DNA of 64,000 nt from an uncultured Desulfovibrio sp. (GTDB lineage Bacteria; Desulfobacterota; Desulfovibrionia; Desulfovibrionales; Desulfovibrionaceae): assembly GCA_934546745.1 (NCBI GenBank), contig CAKTDV010000005.1, positions 1 to 64,000 on the forward strand. Direction: 5' to 3'. This document shows positions 36,562-45,928 of the stretch, piece by piece (the first letter of the stretch is position 1; every line of letters starts with the position of its first letter). The notes beneath the pieces were generated by a model that saw only the letters and a list, made by a program, of their open reading frames with translations, made no database searches and was not told where the DNA came from. The translations under genes and the position numbers were made by a program.

Positions 36562-39500
36562 ATGAGCAGCGCGCCCGTACTCCCCGGAGGGAGCAGGCTT
36601 ACGGAAGAACAGGAATCGCTTCTGGCCATGTTTCTGGAAAAGGAAGGCGTCGAGACCGTCGAGGCCGTGGAACGGAAACCCATCATTATCTCCAGACCGG
36701 AAGACAGGTATAAGCCCTTTCCCCTGACGGACATTCAGCTCGCCTACGTCATCGGACGGGAAAATGCCTCGCTGGGCATGAGCGACGTGTCGAGCCATGT
36801 CTATTTTGAACTGGAGACGCGCCATCTTGACGTGCCGCGCTATCAGGAGGCCTGGCGCAAGCTCATTGCGCGCCATGACATGATGCGCTGCGTCATCCTG
36901 CCCAGCGGCCAGCAGCAGGTGCTGGAACATGTTCCCGCGTATGAGATTGCCTATTTCGATCTGCGCGGACTCGGCGAGGAGGAAAAACGGGAAAGGATAG
37001 AGGGCATCCGCGATGAGCTTGGGCAGGCCGTCAAGCCCGCGGACGTCTGGCCCATGTTTGACGTGTATGTCACCCGCCTTGACGAGGAGACCTACCGCAT
37101 CCATCTGAGTCTGGAAGGGATTTTCGGCGACGTGCTGAGCCTCACCACCATGCTGGGGGAGACCAGACGCTTTTACGAAAACCCCGATTTCACCCCCGAC
37201 CCCCTGGATCTCACGTTCCGCGACTATGTGCTTTCCCTGGAAAACCGCCGGAACATGGATTCCTACGCCAAGGCCCGCGAGTACTGGAGGGAGCGGCTGT
37301 CGACGCTGGCTCCGGCGCCGGCCATGCCCGTCCTTGCGGAGCAGGATGTCAGAATCCACCCGAAGGTGAGGCGCTTTGCCGGAGGGCTTGACCGCGAGGA
37401 CTGGAGCCGCCTGAAGGACATGGGCACGGAACGGGGGCTGTCGCCCACAGGCATTCTGGTGGCGGCCTTTGCCGAGGCCCTGCGCCTGTGGAACCGCGAG
37501 GCCGATTTCTGCCTCAACCTGACGCTCTTCAACCGTCTGCCGCTGCACCCCCGTATCGGGGACGTGATCGGCGATTTCACCGATACGCTGCTTCTTGAGT
37601 CCAGGGCCGCGCCCGGCAAGACCTTCGGGGAACGGGCCGAGGCCCTGCGCGACAGGCTGTGGGCCGATCTGGACAACCGCCAGTTCAGCGGCATGGACGT
37701 ACTGCGCGAACTGAACCGCTATCGATCGGAAAAGGAACAGCAGTACATGCCCGTCGTGTTCACCAGCGCCTTTCTCATGGGCGACTACAGCAACGCCCTC
37801 ACGACCATGACGCTGGACGGCAACCCTGTGGAGGTCGTCTTTTCCGCCAGCCAGACGCCGCAGCTGCTCATCGATCATCAGGTTTTCGAGGACAGGGGCC
37901 GGCTTGGCATCCACTGGGACGTGCGTTCGGAATATTTTCAGCCGGGCTATCTGGAGGCGCTTTTCGGGGCCTACACCGGCCTGCTCCAACGGCTTGCGCG
38001 CGATCCTGCCGTCTGGAACGAGAAAGAACCCGTCGCCCTGCCGCCCGATCAGCGCGCCGCGCGGGAGGGCTTCAACGATACGGCAGCCCCCCTGCCCCAG
38101 GGCCTGCTGCACACGCCCTTCCTTGAAAAGGCGCGGGAAACCCCCGACGCGCCCGCCGTCATTGCCCCGGACAGGCGTCTGAGCTACGCCGAAACCGCGC
38201 GCCGGGCCGCGGCCGTGGCGCGCGGGCTGCGCGGAAACATCCGCCCGGAAGAGCCCGTGGCCGTGGTCATGCGCAAGGGCTGGGAACAGATCGTCGCCGT
38301 CCTCGGCATCCTGTGCGCAGGGGGCGTCTATCTGCCCGCGGATCCCTCGCTGCCCGCCGGACGCCTCGCCCTTATTCTCAGGGACGGCGGCGTCCGCACC
38401 GTCCTGACGCAGAAAGCGCTCCTTGATTCCGTACAGTGGCCGGAGGGCGTGACGCCCGTCGCCGTCGATACGCTCGGCGAAGAGGACGCGCGCCTTCTTT
38501 ACGACAGCGTACCCGCGACGCACCCGGAAAGCCTGGCCTATGTCATCTACACCTCCGGATCCACCGGAACGCCCAAAGGGGTCATGATCGAACACGGGGC
38601 CGCCCTCAACACCATCGTCGCCGTCAACGAACGCTTTGGCGTCGGCCCGAATGACCGCACCTTGGCGCTGGCAAGCCTGAGCTTCGACCTTTCCGTATGG
38701 GACATCTTCGGCACGCTCGCGGCGGGCGGGGCCATCGTCGTCCCGGACGCCGGAAGGGAAAAGGAACCGGCGCACTGGCTGGATCTTGTGGATCGGGAAG
38801 GCGTCACCGTGTGGAACACGGTGCCCGCCATGATGCGTATGCTCGTGGAATACCGCGCCGCCCTTGGCAAAAACGCGGACAAGGGATCCCTGCGTCTGGT
38901 CCTTCTCTCCGGCGACTGGCTGCCGCTCTCCCTGCCGGATCAGATCCGCGACCACTTCCCCGCCAACGTGATCAGCCTTGGCGGCGCGACGGAAGCCTCC
39001 ATCTGGTCCATCTTCCACCCCGTCGAACAGGTCGACGCGGCATGGAAGAGCATCCCCTACGGAACCCCTCTGCCCAACCAGCGTTTCCATGTGCTGAACC
39101 AGTTTATGCAAGACTGCCCGGACTGGGTTCCGGGACAGCTCTATATCGGGGGCGCGGGGCTTGCCAGAGGCTACTGGAACGATCCTGAAAAAACCGCCGC
39201 CGCCTTCATCACCCACCCTGTCAGCGGCGAGCGCCTCTACCGCACGGGCGACATGGGCTATTTCCATCCCAGCGGCGTTATCGTCCTGCTGGGACGCGAG
39301 GACACGCAGTGCAAGGTCAACGGCTTCCGCGTCGAACTGGGCGAAGTCGAGCACGCCCTGCGCTGCCACGAGGCCGTCAGGGACGCGGTCGTCCTCCCCG
39401 CCCAGGCCGCCCAGGGGGAAGGGACGCATCTCCGGGCCTTCGTGACGCCCCGGCAGCACCACGACGCCAGTCTGTACCGCGTGCTGGAAAATGACGGCGC

Positions 39501-41853
39501 TCCGGCTCTCTGGGACGGCGTGCTGGCCCTGGACGGAGGCGCACGCCAGCAGGACACCGCTTCCGTGGAACGCACGTTCGAACGACTTACCGCGCTCTAT
39601 GACGACGCCCTCCAGGCCCTTGTTTTCGAGCTGGGGCTCTTCGTCCGCGAGGGCGACGCGGCGACGGCGGAAGAATGCGTCCGCAAGGGGAGGATCAGCC
39701 CCCGCTACGACCGCTGGATGCGGCGGGCTCTGGACGTGCTGGCGCAACAGGGCTTTCTGGCAAGAGAGGGGGAAACCTACCGCTGCATCCGTCCCATGCG
39801 GGTCACCTCCTTTGCGGAGGTGGAGAAAACCCATCAGAAAACAACCGGCTTCATGCTGATGTCCGCCGTGCGTCTTGCCGACATCCTGCGCGAGAAGCTC
39901 CATTCCGCCGAACTCTACGCCATGCCGGAGGCCAAGGGCGTCTATCCGTCCATGTTCAAAAGCTCCAACGAGATGATCAGAAAGTGCATGGCCCTCTTCG
40001 CCGCCCGTGACAAGCCCCTGAGAATTCTCGAGGTGGGCGGCGGGCACGGCGGCACGACGGGATCGCTGCTCGACGCCTTTGATCCGGCAAAGACGGAATA
40101 CCGCTTTACAGACATTTCGCCCTATTTCCTGAACAACGCCTCGGAAAACTTCAAGGACTATCCCTTCCTGACGTACCAGCTCTACAATCTGGATAATCCG
40201 CCCGCGCCACAGGGGCTGGAACCGCATTCCTTCGACGCCATCATCGCCAGCAGCGTTCTGCACGACACGCGGAAAATAGACGAGACCCTCGGCAATCTCC
40301 TCTCCCTGCTCCGGCCCGGCGGCATGCTTTTTCTTGTGGAGCAGACGGAGTTCCTGCGCTGGTACGACATCGGCATGGGCCTGCAGCAGGGCTTCGACGT
40401 GTTCGAGGACACGGATCTGCGAAAGGACAACCCCCTCATTGCCGCCGGAATATGGGAAGACAGACTGCGCGCGGCGGGCTTTGTCAACACCCATGTCTTC
40501 GGCAAGCTGGACGCCAAGTTCGCCCTGGGCATGGATCTCATCGTGGCGCAGGGGCCTGGCTCCGTACGGCTTTTCGACGCCGCCGTCCTTGAGGATTTCC
40601 TCCGGGATCGCCTGCCGTCCTATATGATTCCGGCGGAATACATATTGCTGCAACGCCTGCCGCGCAACCGCAGCGGCAAGACGGACAGAAAGGCCCTGGA
40701 GGCCCTTGGCGGAGGGCACGGCGTCCGAAAGATCCGCCACGCCCCCCGCACGGAAACGGAAAAGCGCCTGGCGGCCCTCTGGGCCTCGGTGCTGGCGGTG
40801 GATTCCATCGGCCTCAAGGACAATTTCTTTGAGCTTGGCGGCGACTCCCTGCTGTCCACCGTCCTCATCGGCAAGGTCCATGCGGCCTTTGGGGTGGAGC
40901 TTTCCGTCCTCGACATCTACATGGTCTCGACCCTTGAGGAGATGGCGCGGCATATCGACAGGACCCCCGCCGGGGGAAGGAAGGAAAGGCTCACCCTTCT
41001 TCAGCCGGAAGGGGAGGACGTTCCGTGGTTCTGCATCCCCGGCGCGGAAGGCTCCCTGCTGACGTTCGCGGAAATGGCGCATTGCCTGAAACCGCGCACG
41101 CCGCTGTACGGCTTCACCCCCGTTGGCGCTGACGGCGGCGAAGCGCCGCTGACCCACATCGAGGATATGGCCGCGCGCTACATAGAGGAGCTGCGGCGCG
41201 TCCGGCCCGAAGGGCCGTACCGTCTGATCGGCTTCTGCATGGGCGGCTTCATCGCCTATGAGATGGCCGTCCAGCTGACGCGCGGCGGCATCGCCATGGA
41301 CAGCGTGACCCTTATCGACTCCCATCTGCTGCCCCGCGACGTCTATGCGGACGAAGTGCGCTCCCTGTGCATCTATGCCGGTCTTTCCGGCGTACCCATG
41401 CGCCTTGTGGAGGGCGTGGATACGGATCCGCGCCTCCGCCTTCTCAACGCCATGACGCGGGACACCGGCGCGGCGCGGCCCCTGGGCGTCACGTTGGCCG
41501 AACTGGAACGCCTGCCTCCGGAACGCCGCCTTTCCGTCCTCTATCACTGCGCGCGGCGGGAGGGCTTCCTTGAGGGCATAACGGAAAAAGCCTTCAGGGA
41601 CGGCTATGCCGTGCTGCGCGCCAATATGGACGCCATGCACGCCTACACGCCCTCGCCGTGGAAGGGCCGTATTGATTTCTTCCGCGCCACCGCCAACCCC
41701 GAGGGCGGGCCGGACGCTCTGGCCTGGTGGGCGGGAGCGGCGCACATGCGCGTTTTTGACATTCCGGGCAATCATCTCACCGTCATGGGCGGCGACGCCG
41801 TCCGCGACATCGTGCGGCTGATTCGGGAAAACGCCCGGAATCAGGACGCCTGA
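36562..41853 (+). CDS. Nonribosomal peptide synthetase, Cy-A(Cys)-MT-PCP-TE
   Basis: This protein of about 1763 residues adds a third cysteine and releases the product, like the C-terminal half of HMWP1 or PchF. Cy runs from about 50-480, with the catalytic motif as Glu185-x4-Asp190-x2-Ser193 where Asp is usual at the first place. A has YTSGSTGTPKG near 662, a pocket reading D-L-W-N-L-S-L-I-W (Cys-like), and catalytic Lys1373. A SAM methyltransferase is embedded in A (about 960-1350; LEVGGGHGG near 1156). PCP has Ser1429. TE has its nucleophile as Cys1559 (GFCMGG) with Asp1586 and His1738. The methyltransferase probably methylates the last thiazoline, as in yersiniabactin. I use the ATG at 36562 because AGAGG is well placed for it; 36553 is in frame. 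Confidence 0.92.
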   Translation: MSSAPVLPGGSRLTEEQESLLAMFLEKEGVETVEAVERKPIIISRPEDRYKPFPLTDIQLAYVIGRENASLGMSDVSSHVYFELETRHLDVPRYQEAWRKLIARHDMMRCVILPSGQQQVLEHVPAYEIAYFDLRGLGEEEKRERIEGIRDELGQAVKPADVWPMFDVYVTRLDEETYRIHLSLEGIFGDVLSLTTMLGETRRFYENPDFTPDPLDLTFRDYVLSLENRRNMDSYAKAREYWRERLSTLAPAPAMPVLAEQDVRIHPKVRRFAGGLDREDWSRLKDMGTERGLSPTGILVAAFAEALRLWNREADFCLNLTLFNRLPLHPRIGDVIGDFTDTLLLESRAAPGKTFGERAEALRDRLWADLDNRQFSGMDVLRELNRYRSEKEQQYMPVVFTSAFLMGDYSNALTTMTLDGNPVEVVFSASQTPQLLIDHQVFEDRGRLGIHWDVRSEYFQPGYLEALFGAYTGLLQRLARDPAVWNEKEPVALPPDQRAAREGFNDTAAPLPQGLLHTPFLEKARETPDAPAVIAPDRRLSYAETARRAAAVARGLRGNIRPEEPVAVVMRKGWEQIVAVLGILCAGGVYLPADPSLPAGRLALILRDGGVRTVLTQKALLDSVQWPEGVTPVAVDTLGEEDARLLYDSVPATHPESLAYVIYTSGSTGTPKGVMIEHGAALNTIVAVNERFGVGPNDRTLALASLSFDLSVWDIFGTLAAGGAIVVPDAGREKEPAHWLDLVDREGVTVWNTVPAMMRMLVEYRAALGKNADKGSLRLVLLSGDWLPLSLPDQIRDHFPANVISLGGATEASIWSIFHPVEQVDAAWKSIPYGTPLPNQRFHVLNQFMQDCPDWVPGQLYIGGAGLARGYWNDPEKTAAAFITHPVSGERLYRTGDMGYFHPSGVIVLLGREDTQCKVNGFRVELGEVEHALRCHEAVRDAVVLPAQAAQGEGTHLRAFVTPRQHHDASLYRVLENDGAPALWDGVLALDGGARQQDTASVERTFERLTALYDDALQALVFELGLFVREGDAATAEECVRKGRISPRYDRWMRRALDVLAQQGFLAREGETYRCIRPMRVTSFAEVEKTHQKTTGFMLMSAVRLADILREKLHSAELYAMPEAKGVYPSMFKSSNEMIRKCMALFAARDKPLRILEVGGGHGGTTGSLLDAFDPAKTEYRFTDISPYFLNNASENFKDYPFLTYQLYNLDNPPAPQGLEPHSFDAIIASSVLHDTRKIDETLGNLLSLLRPGGMLFLVEQTEFLRWYDIGMGLQQGFDVFEDTDLRKDNPLIAAGIWEDRLRAAGFVNTHVFGKLDAKFALGMDLIVAQGPGSVRLFDAAVLEDFLRDRLPSYMIPAEYILLQRLPRNRSGKTDRKALEALGGGHGVRKIRHAPRTETEKRLAALWASVLAVDSIGLKDNFFELGGDSLLSTVLIGKVHAAFGVELSVLDIYMVSTLEEMARHIDRTPAGGRKERLTLLQPEGEDVPWFCIPGAEGSLLTFAEMAHCLKPRTPLYGFTPVGADGGEAPLTHIEDMAARYIEELRRVRPEGPYRLIGFCMGGFIAYEMAVQLTRGGIAMDSVTLIDSHLLPRDVYADEVRSLCIYAGLSGVPMRLVEGVDTDPRLRLLNAMTRDTGAARPLGVTLAELERLPPERRLSVLYHCARREGFLEGITEKAFRDGYAVLRANMDAMHAYTPSPWKGRIDFFRATANPEGGPDALAWWAGAAHMRVFDIPGNHLTVMGGDAVRDIVRLIRENARNQDA

Positions 41854-41958
41854 TCCGCGCCGCCGCGCGAAACAAGCGGCGCGTCACCCCAACCCCACCT
41901 CTTCCCTTACACACGCCGGGCTCCCGCGAGGGGGCCCGGCCATGAAGGAGCTATTTCT

Positions 41959-42747
41959 ATGGCATTGTTACGGAACGCGGCCCTGGCTTTCGTTGTGTTT
42001 GTCCTCTGTGGCGCCGGATCGGCGACAGGCGCGGAAAAACCCGACGGAAAGGCCGTGGCGGCGATGGTTCACGACAGGCCGGACGGCAACGACAGAACGC
42101 AGCTCTGTACCATGACGCTTGTCAACCAGCGGGGGGCCACCCGGACGCGCACACTGGAAATCCGATCCAAGGACTACGGCAAGGATCAGAAATCCATCAT
42201 GGTTTTCCGCGCCCCCGCCGATGTGAAAAACACCATGTTCCTCTCTTGGTCCTATGACGATCCTGATCGCGACGACGACCGCTGGCTCTATATGCCCGCC
42301 ATGAAAAACGTGCGCCGTATCAGCGGTTCGGGCAAGAACGAGTATTTTATGGGGACCGACTTCACCTATGACGATCTGGGCAAGCGCAGCGTCGGCAAGG
42401 ACACGCACACCCTGCTGGGCGAGGAGACGCTGAACGGCATGGACTGCTGGAAGCTGGAATCCGTACCCGTCGACAGGGACGACATGTACACCCGCAGAAT
42501 CAGCTGGGTGGACAAGACCTCCCACATCGCCGTGCGCACGGACTACTATGACAAGGACGGCCTCCAGAAGAGGCTTGAGGTCAGGGAACTGCGCCAGCAC
42601 AACGGCATCTGGACCACCTTTCACTCCGAAATGAACAATATTTCCAGAGGGCACCGCACGGTTCTGAAAATCGACGCCATAGACTACGACACCGGACTCG
42701 GCGACGAACTGTTCAGGGTCGCCACGCTGCAGCGCGGCAGGCTGTAA
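41959..42747 (+). CDS. Periplasmic LolA-like protein (outer membrane lipoprotein-sorting family) paired with MMPL pump
   Basis: This 262-residue precursor has a signal peptide (MALLRNAALAFVVFVLCGAGSATGA). The mature domain is typical of the LolA-like family found beside MMPL/RND pumps: IMVFRAPADVKNTMFLSW, DDRWLYMPAMKNVRRISGSGKNEYFMGTDFTYDDL, and repeated strands to the end. It probably binds a hydrophobic cargo in the periplasm, bridging pump and outer membrane. It lies 22 bases before the pump gene and about 105 bases after the last NRPS. Together with the barrel protein encoded earlier in the operon it suggests a three-part exporter. The cargo is inferred from operon context. Confidence 0.82.
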   Translation: MALLRNAALAFVVFVLCGAGSATGAEKPDGKAVAAMVHDRPDGNDRTQLCTMTLVNQRGATRTRTLEIRSKDYGKDQKSIMVFRAPADVKNTMFLSWSYDDPDRDDDRWLYMPAMKNVRRISGSGKNEYFMGTDFTYDDLGKRSVGKDTHTLLGEETLNGMDCWKLESVPVDRDDMYTRRISWVDKTSHIAVRTDYYDKDGLQKRLEVRELRQHNGIWTTFHSEMNNISRGHRTVLKIDAIDYDTGLGDELFRVATLQRGRL

Positions 42748-42769
42748 CGCTCAAAAAGGCGGGAAATCC

Positions 42770-45121
42770 ATGCTGGACATTGAAAAAATCAATGCGCGGT
42801 TCAGAGCGATCGGGGAAGGCATCATCAGACACCGTACCCTGTACCTGATCCTCTTCGTTCTTCTTCTGGCCGTGGCGCTTTCCGGGTTGCGGCTGGTCAG
42901 ATCCGACACCAACCAGGAAAACTATTTTCTGGAAGGCGACGATTTGCTTGTGGCCAAGGCGTATTTTGAATCCATTTTCGGCAATGACGACTTCTGCGCC
43001 GTGCTGGTCGAAAGCGACGACGTCTTTACGCCGGAAACCCTGCGCCTCATACGGCAAATGGGGCGGGAGCTGAAAATGGAGGTCCCCTTTGCCGACGACG
43101 TGCTTTCGCTGACGGATATGGAATACGCCTCCGGTACGGAAGACGGCGTCCTGATTGCGCAGCTGGTTCCGGATCCCGTGCCGGAGGACGCCGCCGCACT
43201 GCGGCGCATACGGGAACAGGCGCTCAGCAAACCGGCGCTGAAAAACCGCATCGTTTCCGACGACGGCAGACAGACGTGGATCATGCTGCGCCTGAAGCCG
43301 CTGCCCGCACACGCGACCCTGGAAAACGGCGAGGGCGCGGACGTCGCCATCGGGCGCAAGGTCAACGAGATTGCCGCGCGCGAACAGTACGCCCCCCTCA
43401 ACCCGCGCACGACGGGCCTGCCCGTCATCAATCTGGAAAAGCGCCTCTATATGGCAAAGGAGACGCCCAAACTCCTCGGCGTCTCCCTGCTGCTGCTGAT
43501 CGGCACGCTGGTCTTTGCCCTGCGCACCGCGCGGGGGGTGATCTTCCCCCTGCTGTCCGCCGTCTGCGGCATCACCATTGTCTTTGGCGTTCAGGGCTAT
43601 CTGGGCATCACGCACGATCCGGCCATGATTTTCCTGCCCGTCTTTCTCGGCATGGCCATGGCCGTCTGCTACTCCGTCTATCTTGTCAATTTTTACCGGG
43701 TGGAGTTCGCCCGCACCGGCCTGCGCCGGGAATCGCTCGTAACGGCCATCGGCGAAACGGCCTGGCCCATCGGTTTCAGCGCGCTGACCACCGTCTCCGC
43801 CCTGCTCTCCTTCTGTCTGGTGCCGCTGCGCCCCATCCGCTGGATGGGCCTGACCGCCGCGGCCCTGACGGCCCTGCTCTACTGCCTGACCATCGTCCTG
43901 CTGCCGTCGCTGCTTTCCTTCGGCAAGAACCGTCCCGCCACCGCCCTGAAGCCGCCCCGCCCCGACGCCATTGACCGGCTCATGGCCTGGCTGGGCGATC
44001 GTGTCCTCCTGCGCCCGCGTCTCTCCCTGACCGCCTGCGCGCTGGCGCTGCTCGTCAGTATCGTGGGCATACTGCGTATCGACGTATCGTTTGACATCCG
44101 CAATTCCTTTGGCGAGGGCGTCCCCTATGTGAAGCGCATCTGCTCCATCGCGGAATCCAGAGTCGGCTCGCTCTATGCCTACGGTGTGGGCATCGAACTG
44201 CCGTCGCCCGACGCCGCCAAGGATCCCGCAAACCTGCGGAAACTGGAAATCCTCTGCGCCGAAATCGGACAGTTCCCGCTGACAAAGAAGGTCAGCTCAC
44301 TGCTGGACATCCTGAAGGACATGCGCCAGGTCGTCCATTCCGGCCAGACAACGGCCTACCGCCTTCCCGATACGCGGGAAGAAGCCGCGCAGCTGCTCCT
44401 GCTGTACGAAAACGCCGGGGGTTCCGAAGCGGAACGCTGGGTGGACTATGACTATCAGCGCCTGAGAATCGCCGTGGAAATGGGGGATTACAATTCCGGA
44501 GAGGCCACGCGGGAGCTGGAGCGCATCCGCAGGCGCGGCGCGGAACTCTTTCCCGACGCCAGAATCGTCCTGACAGGCTCGCTCAGCCAGTTCACCGTCA
44601 TGCAGGATTACGTGAGCTGGGGGCAGATCGTCTCCATCCTGCTCTCCGTGGCCGTCATCTCGCTGCTTATGGGTCTGGTGTTCGGCAGTCTGAAAATAGG
44701 CCTTATCGGCATGATCCCCAACGTCATCCCCTCGCTTTTCACAGGCGCGATCATGGGCTATCTGGGATTCCCGCTGGATCTGCTGACAGTGACCGTCATG
44801 CCCATGCTGCTGGGCCTCTCCGTGGACGACACCATCCATTTCATCAACCATTGCCAGCTGGAGTTCGCGCGCACGGGCAACTATGCGGAAAGCGTGCGGC
44901 GGACCTTCCGCGTGGCGGGCAAGGCCATGTTCCTGACCACGCTGGTGCTGGGGCTCTGTTTCGCCGCCTACATGATTTCCAGCGTCGCCGTCTTCATCCG
45001 GCTCGGCCTGCTGGTGCTGATCGGCGCAAGCAGCGCCCTTCTGGCGGACTATTTCATCACGCCGGTGCTGATCAGGGAGCTGCGGGTCTTCGGCAGGGAA
45101 CGCGACAACGCCGCGGCATAG
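42770..45121 (+). CDS. MMPL/RND-superfamily exporter (HpnN-like)
   Basis: This 783-residue inner-membrane protein has the duplicated RND layout: one N-terminal span, a periplasmic domain, five to six spans (about 240-400), then the same again. The repeats contain MIFLPVFLGMAMAVCYSVYLVNFYR and TVMPMLLGLSVDDTIHFINH, with the Asp pair in the fourth span of the second repeat expected to carry protons. The size fits single-chain MMPL pumps for lipids or lipid-like metabolites rather than AcrB-type pumps. Placement between the biosynthetic genes and the phosphopantetheinyl transferase implies export of the assembled metallophore. The transferase gene begins 3 bases after its stop. Confidence 0.88.
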   Translation: MLDIEKINARFRAIGEGIIRHRTLYLILFVLLLAVALSGLRLVRSDTNQENYFLEGDDLLVAKAYFESIFGNDDFCAVLVESDDVFTPETLRLIRQMGRELKMEVPFADDVLSLTDMEYASGTEDGVLIAQLVPDPVPEDAAALRRIREQALSKPALKNRIVSDDGRQTWIMLRLKPLPAHATLENGEGADVAIGRKVNEIAAREQYAPLNPRTTGLPVINLEKRLYMAKETPKLLGVSLLLLIGTLVFALRTARGVIFPLLSAVCGITIVFGVQGYLGITHDPAMIFLPVFLGMAMAVCYSVYLVNFYRVEFARTGLRRESLVTAIGETAWPIGFSALTTVSALLSFCLVPLRPIRWMGLTAAALTALLYCLTIVLLPSLLSFGKNRPATALKPPRPDAIDRLMAWLGDRVLLRPRLSLTACALALLVSIVGILRIDVSFDIRNSFGEGVPYVKRICSIAESRVGSLYAYGVGIELPSPDAAKDPANLRKLEILCAEIGQFPLTKKVSSLLDILKDMRQVVHSGQTTAYRLPDTREEAAQLLLLYENAGGSEAERWVDYDYQRLRIAVEMGDYNSGEATRELERIRRRGAELFPDARIVLTGSLSQFTVMQDYVSWGQIVSILLSVAVISLLMGLVFGSLKIGLIGMIPNVIPSLFTGAIMGYLGFPLDLLTVTVMPMLLGLSVDDTIHFINHCQLEFARTGNYAESVRRTFRVAGKAMFLTTLVLGLCFAAYMISSVAVFIRLGLLVLIGASSALLADYFITPVLIRELRVFGRERDNAAA

Positions 45122-45124
45122 CCC

Positions 45125-45916
45125 ATGACGGAACGGCCGGCCTTTTCCACCTTCTCCTTCCCGGCGGTGCCGGGGGGCGCCATCCTCTGTGCGGGATTGC
45201 TTCTCGATACGGACGCCCCCCGGCCCGCCGTCTTTCTCCGCCATGTCACGGAGAGCGAACGGGCCAGGGCCACGCGCTTCCGGCGCGAGGAGGACGCCCT
45301 GCGCCATCTGGCGGGCCGGGCGCTTGTGCGGCGCGTCCTTCAGGCGGCTCTGGGACAGGACGCCATCGGCGATTTTCCGCCCACTCCCCTGGGCAAACCT
45401 CGGTATCCTGGCGCGGACATGCATTTTTCCATCAGCCATTCGGGCGGCATGGTCTGGGCGGCCTTTTGCCGCGCCGCGCCCGTGGGCATCGATGTGGAGG
45501 AGAGCCGCCCTCTGCCGGATCTGGAGAGACTTGCCGCCAGCCTGCACCCGGAAGAGGCCGCCTCCCTGCGCCGCCTGCCGCCGGAGGAACGGACGCGGGC
45601 CTTCTACCGCTGCTGGACGCGCAAGGAAGCCGTCCTCAAGGCGGACGGAAGCGGCCTCAGCGTCTCCCTTGACAGTTTTCAGGTGCGGACGGACGCCGCC
45701 CGCGCGAACTGGATCGTGTCCCTGCCCGCGACCTTCCTTCCCCCCCAAAAACCTCCGCGCCAATCCGAACGCCACACCAGAGACAAGGGCGAACCGGTGG
45801 CCTCTCCCGCGACATGGACGGCAAGGGACATCCCCGCCATGCCCGGCTACCATTGCGGTGTGGCGGCATGCGCGCCGCATCTGGCGGTGTCCACCGTCAT
45901 TCTGGAAGGCATATGA
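45125..45916 (+). CDS. 4'-Phosphopantetheinyl transferase, Sfp/EntD type
   Basis: This 263-residue enzyme transfers the phosphopantetheine arm of CoA to the carrier-protein serines of the NRPS/PKS. Diagnostic motifs are ISHSGG, GIDVEES (residues 121-127, Mg-binding Asp and Glu) and YRCWTRKEAVLKADGSGL. It is of the longer Sfp kind rather than AcpS. The C-terminal part contains a Pro/Arg-rich insert of about 35 residues. It is the last gene of the operon, directly followed by a strong terminator. The operon thus carries its own activation function. Confidence 0.93.
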   Translation: MTERPAFSTFSFPAVPGGAILCAGLLLDTDAPRPAVFLRHVTESERARATRFRREEDALRHLAGRALVRRVLQAALGQDAIGDFPPTPLGKPRYPGADMHFSISHSGGMVWAAFCRAAPVGIDVEESRPLPDLERLAASLHPEEAASLRRLPPEERTRAFYRCWTRKEAVLKADGSGLSVSLDSFQVRTDAARANWIVSLPATFLPPQKPPRQSERHTRDKGEPVASPATWTARDIPAMPGYHCGVAACAPHLAVSTVILEGI

Positions 45917-45928
45917 CGGGAAAAGACG

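Noticed and set aside
36082..41775. Very long open frame (about 1,900 codons) on the minus strand
   Set aside because: It is antisense to the PKS end and last NRPS, whose domains and catalytic residues are intact. The antisense protein is Arg/Gly/His-rich and resembles nothing; high GC removes stop codons.
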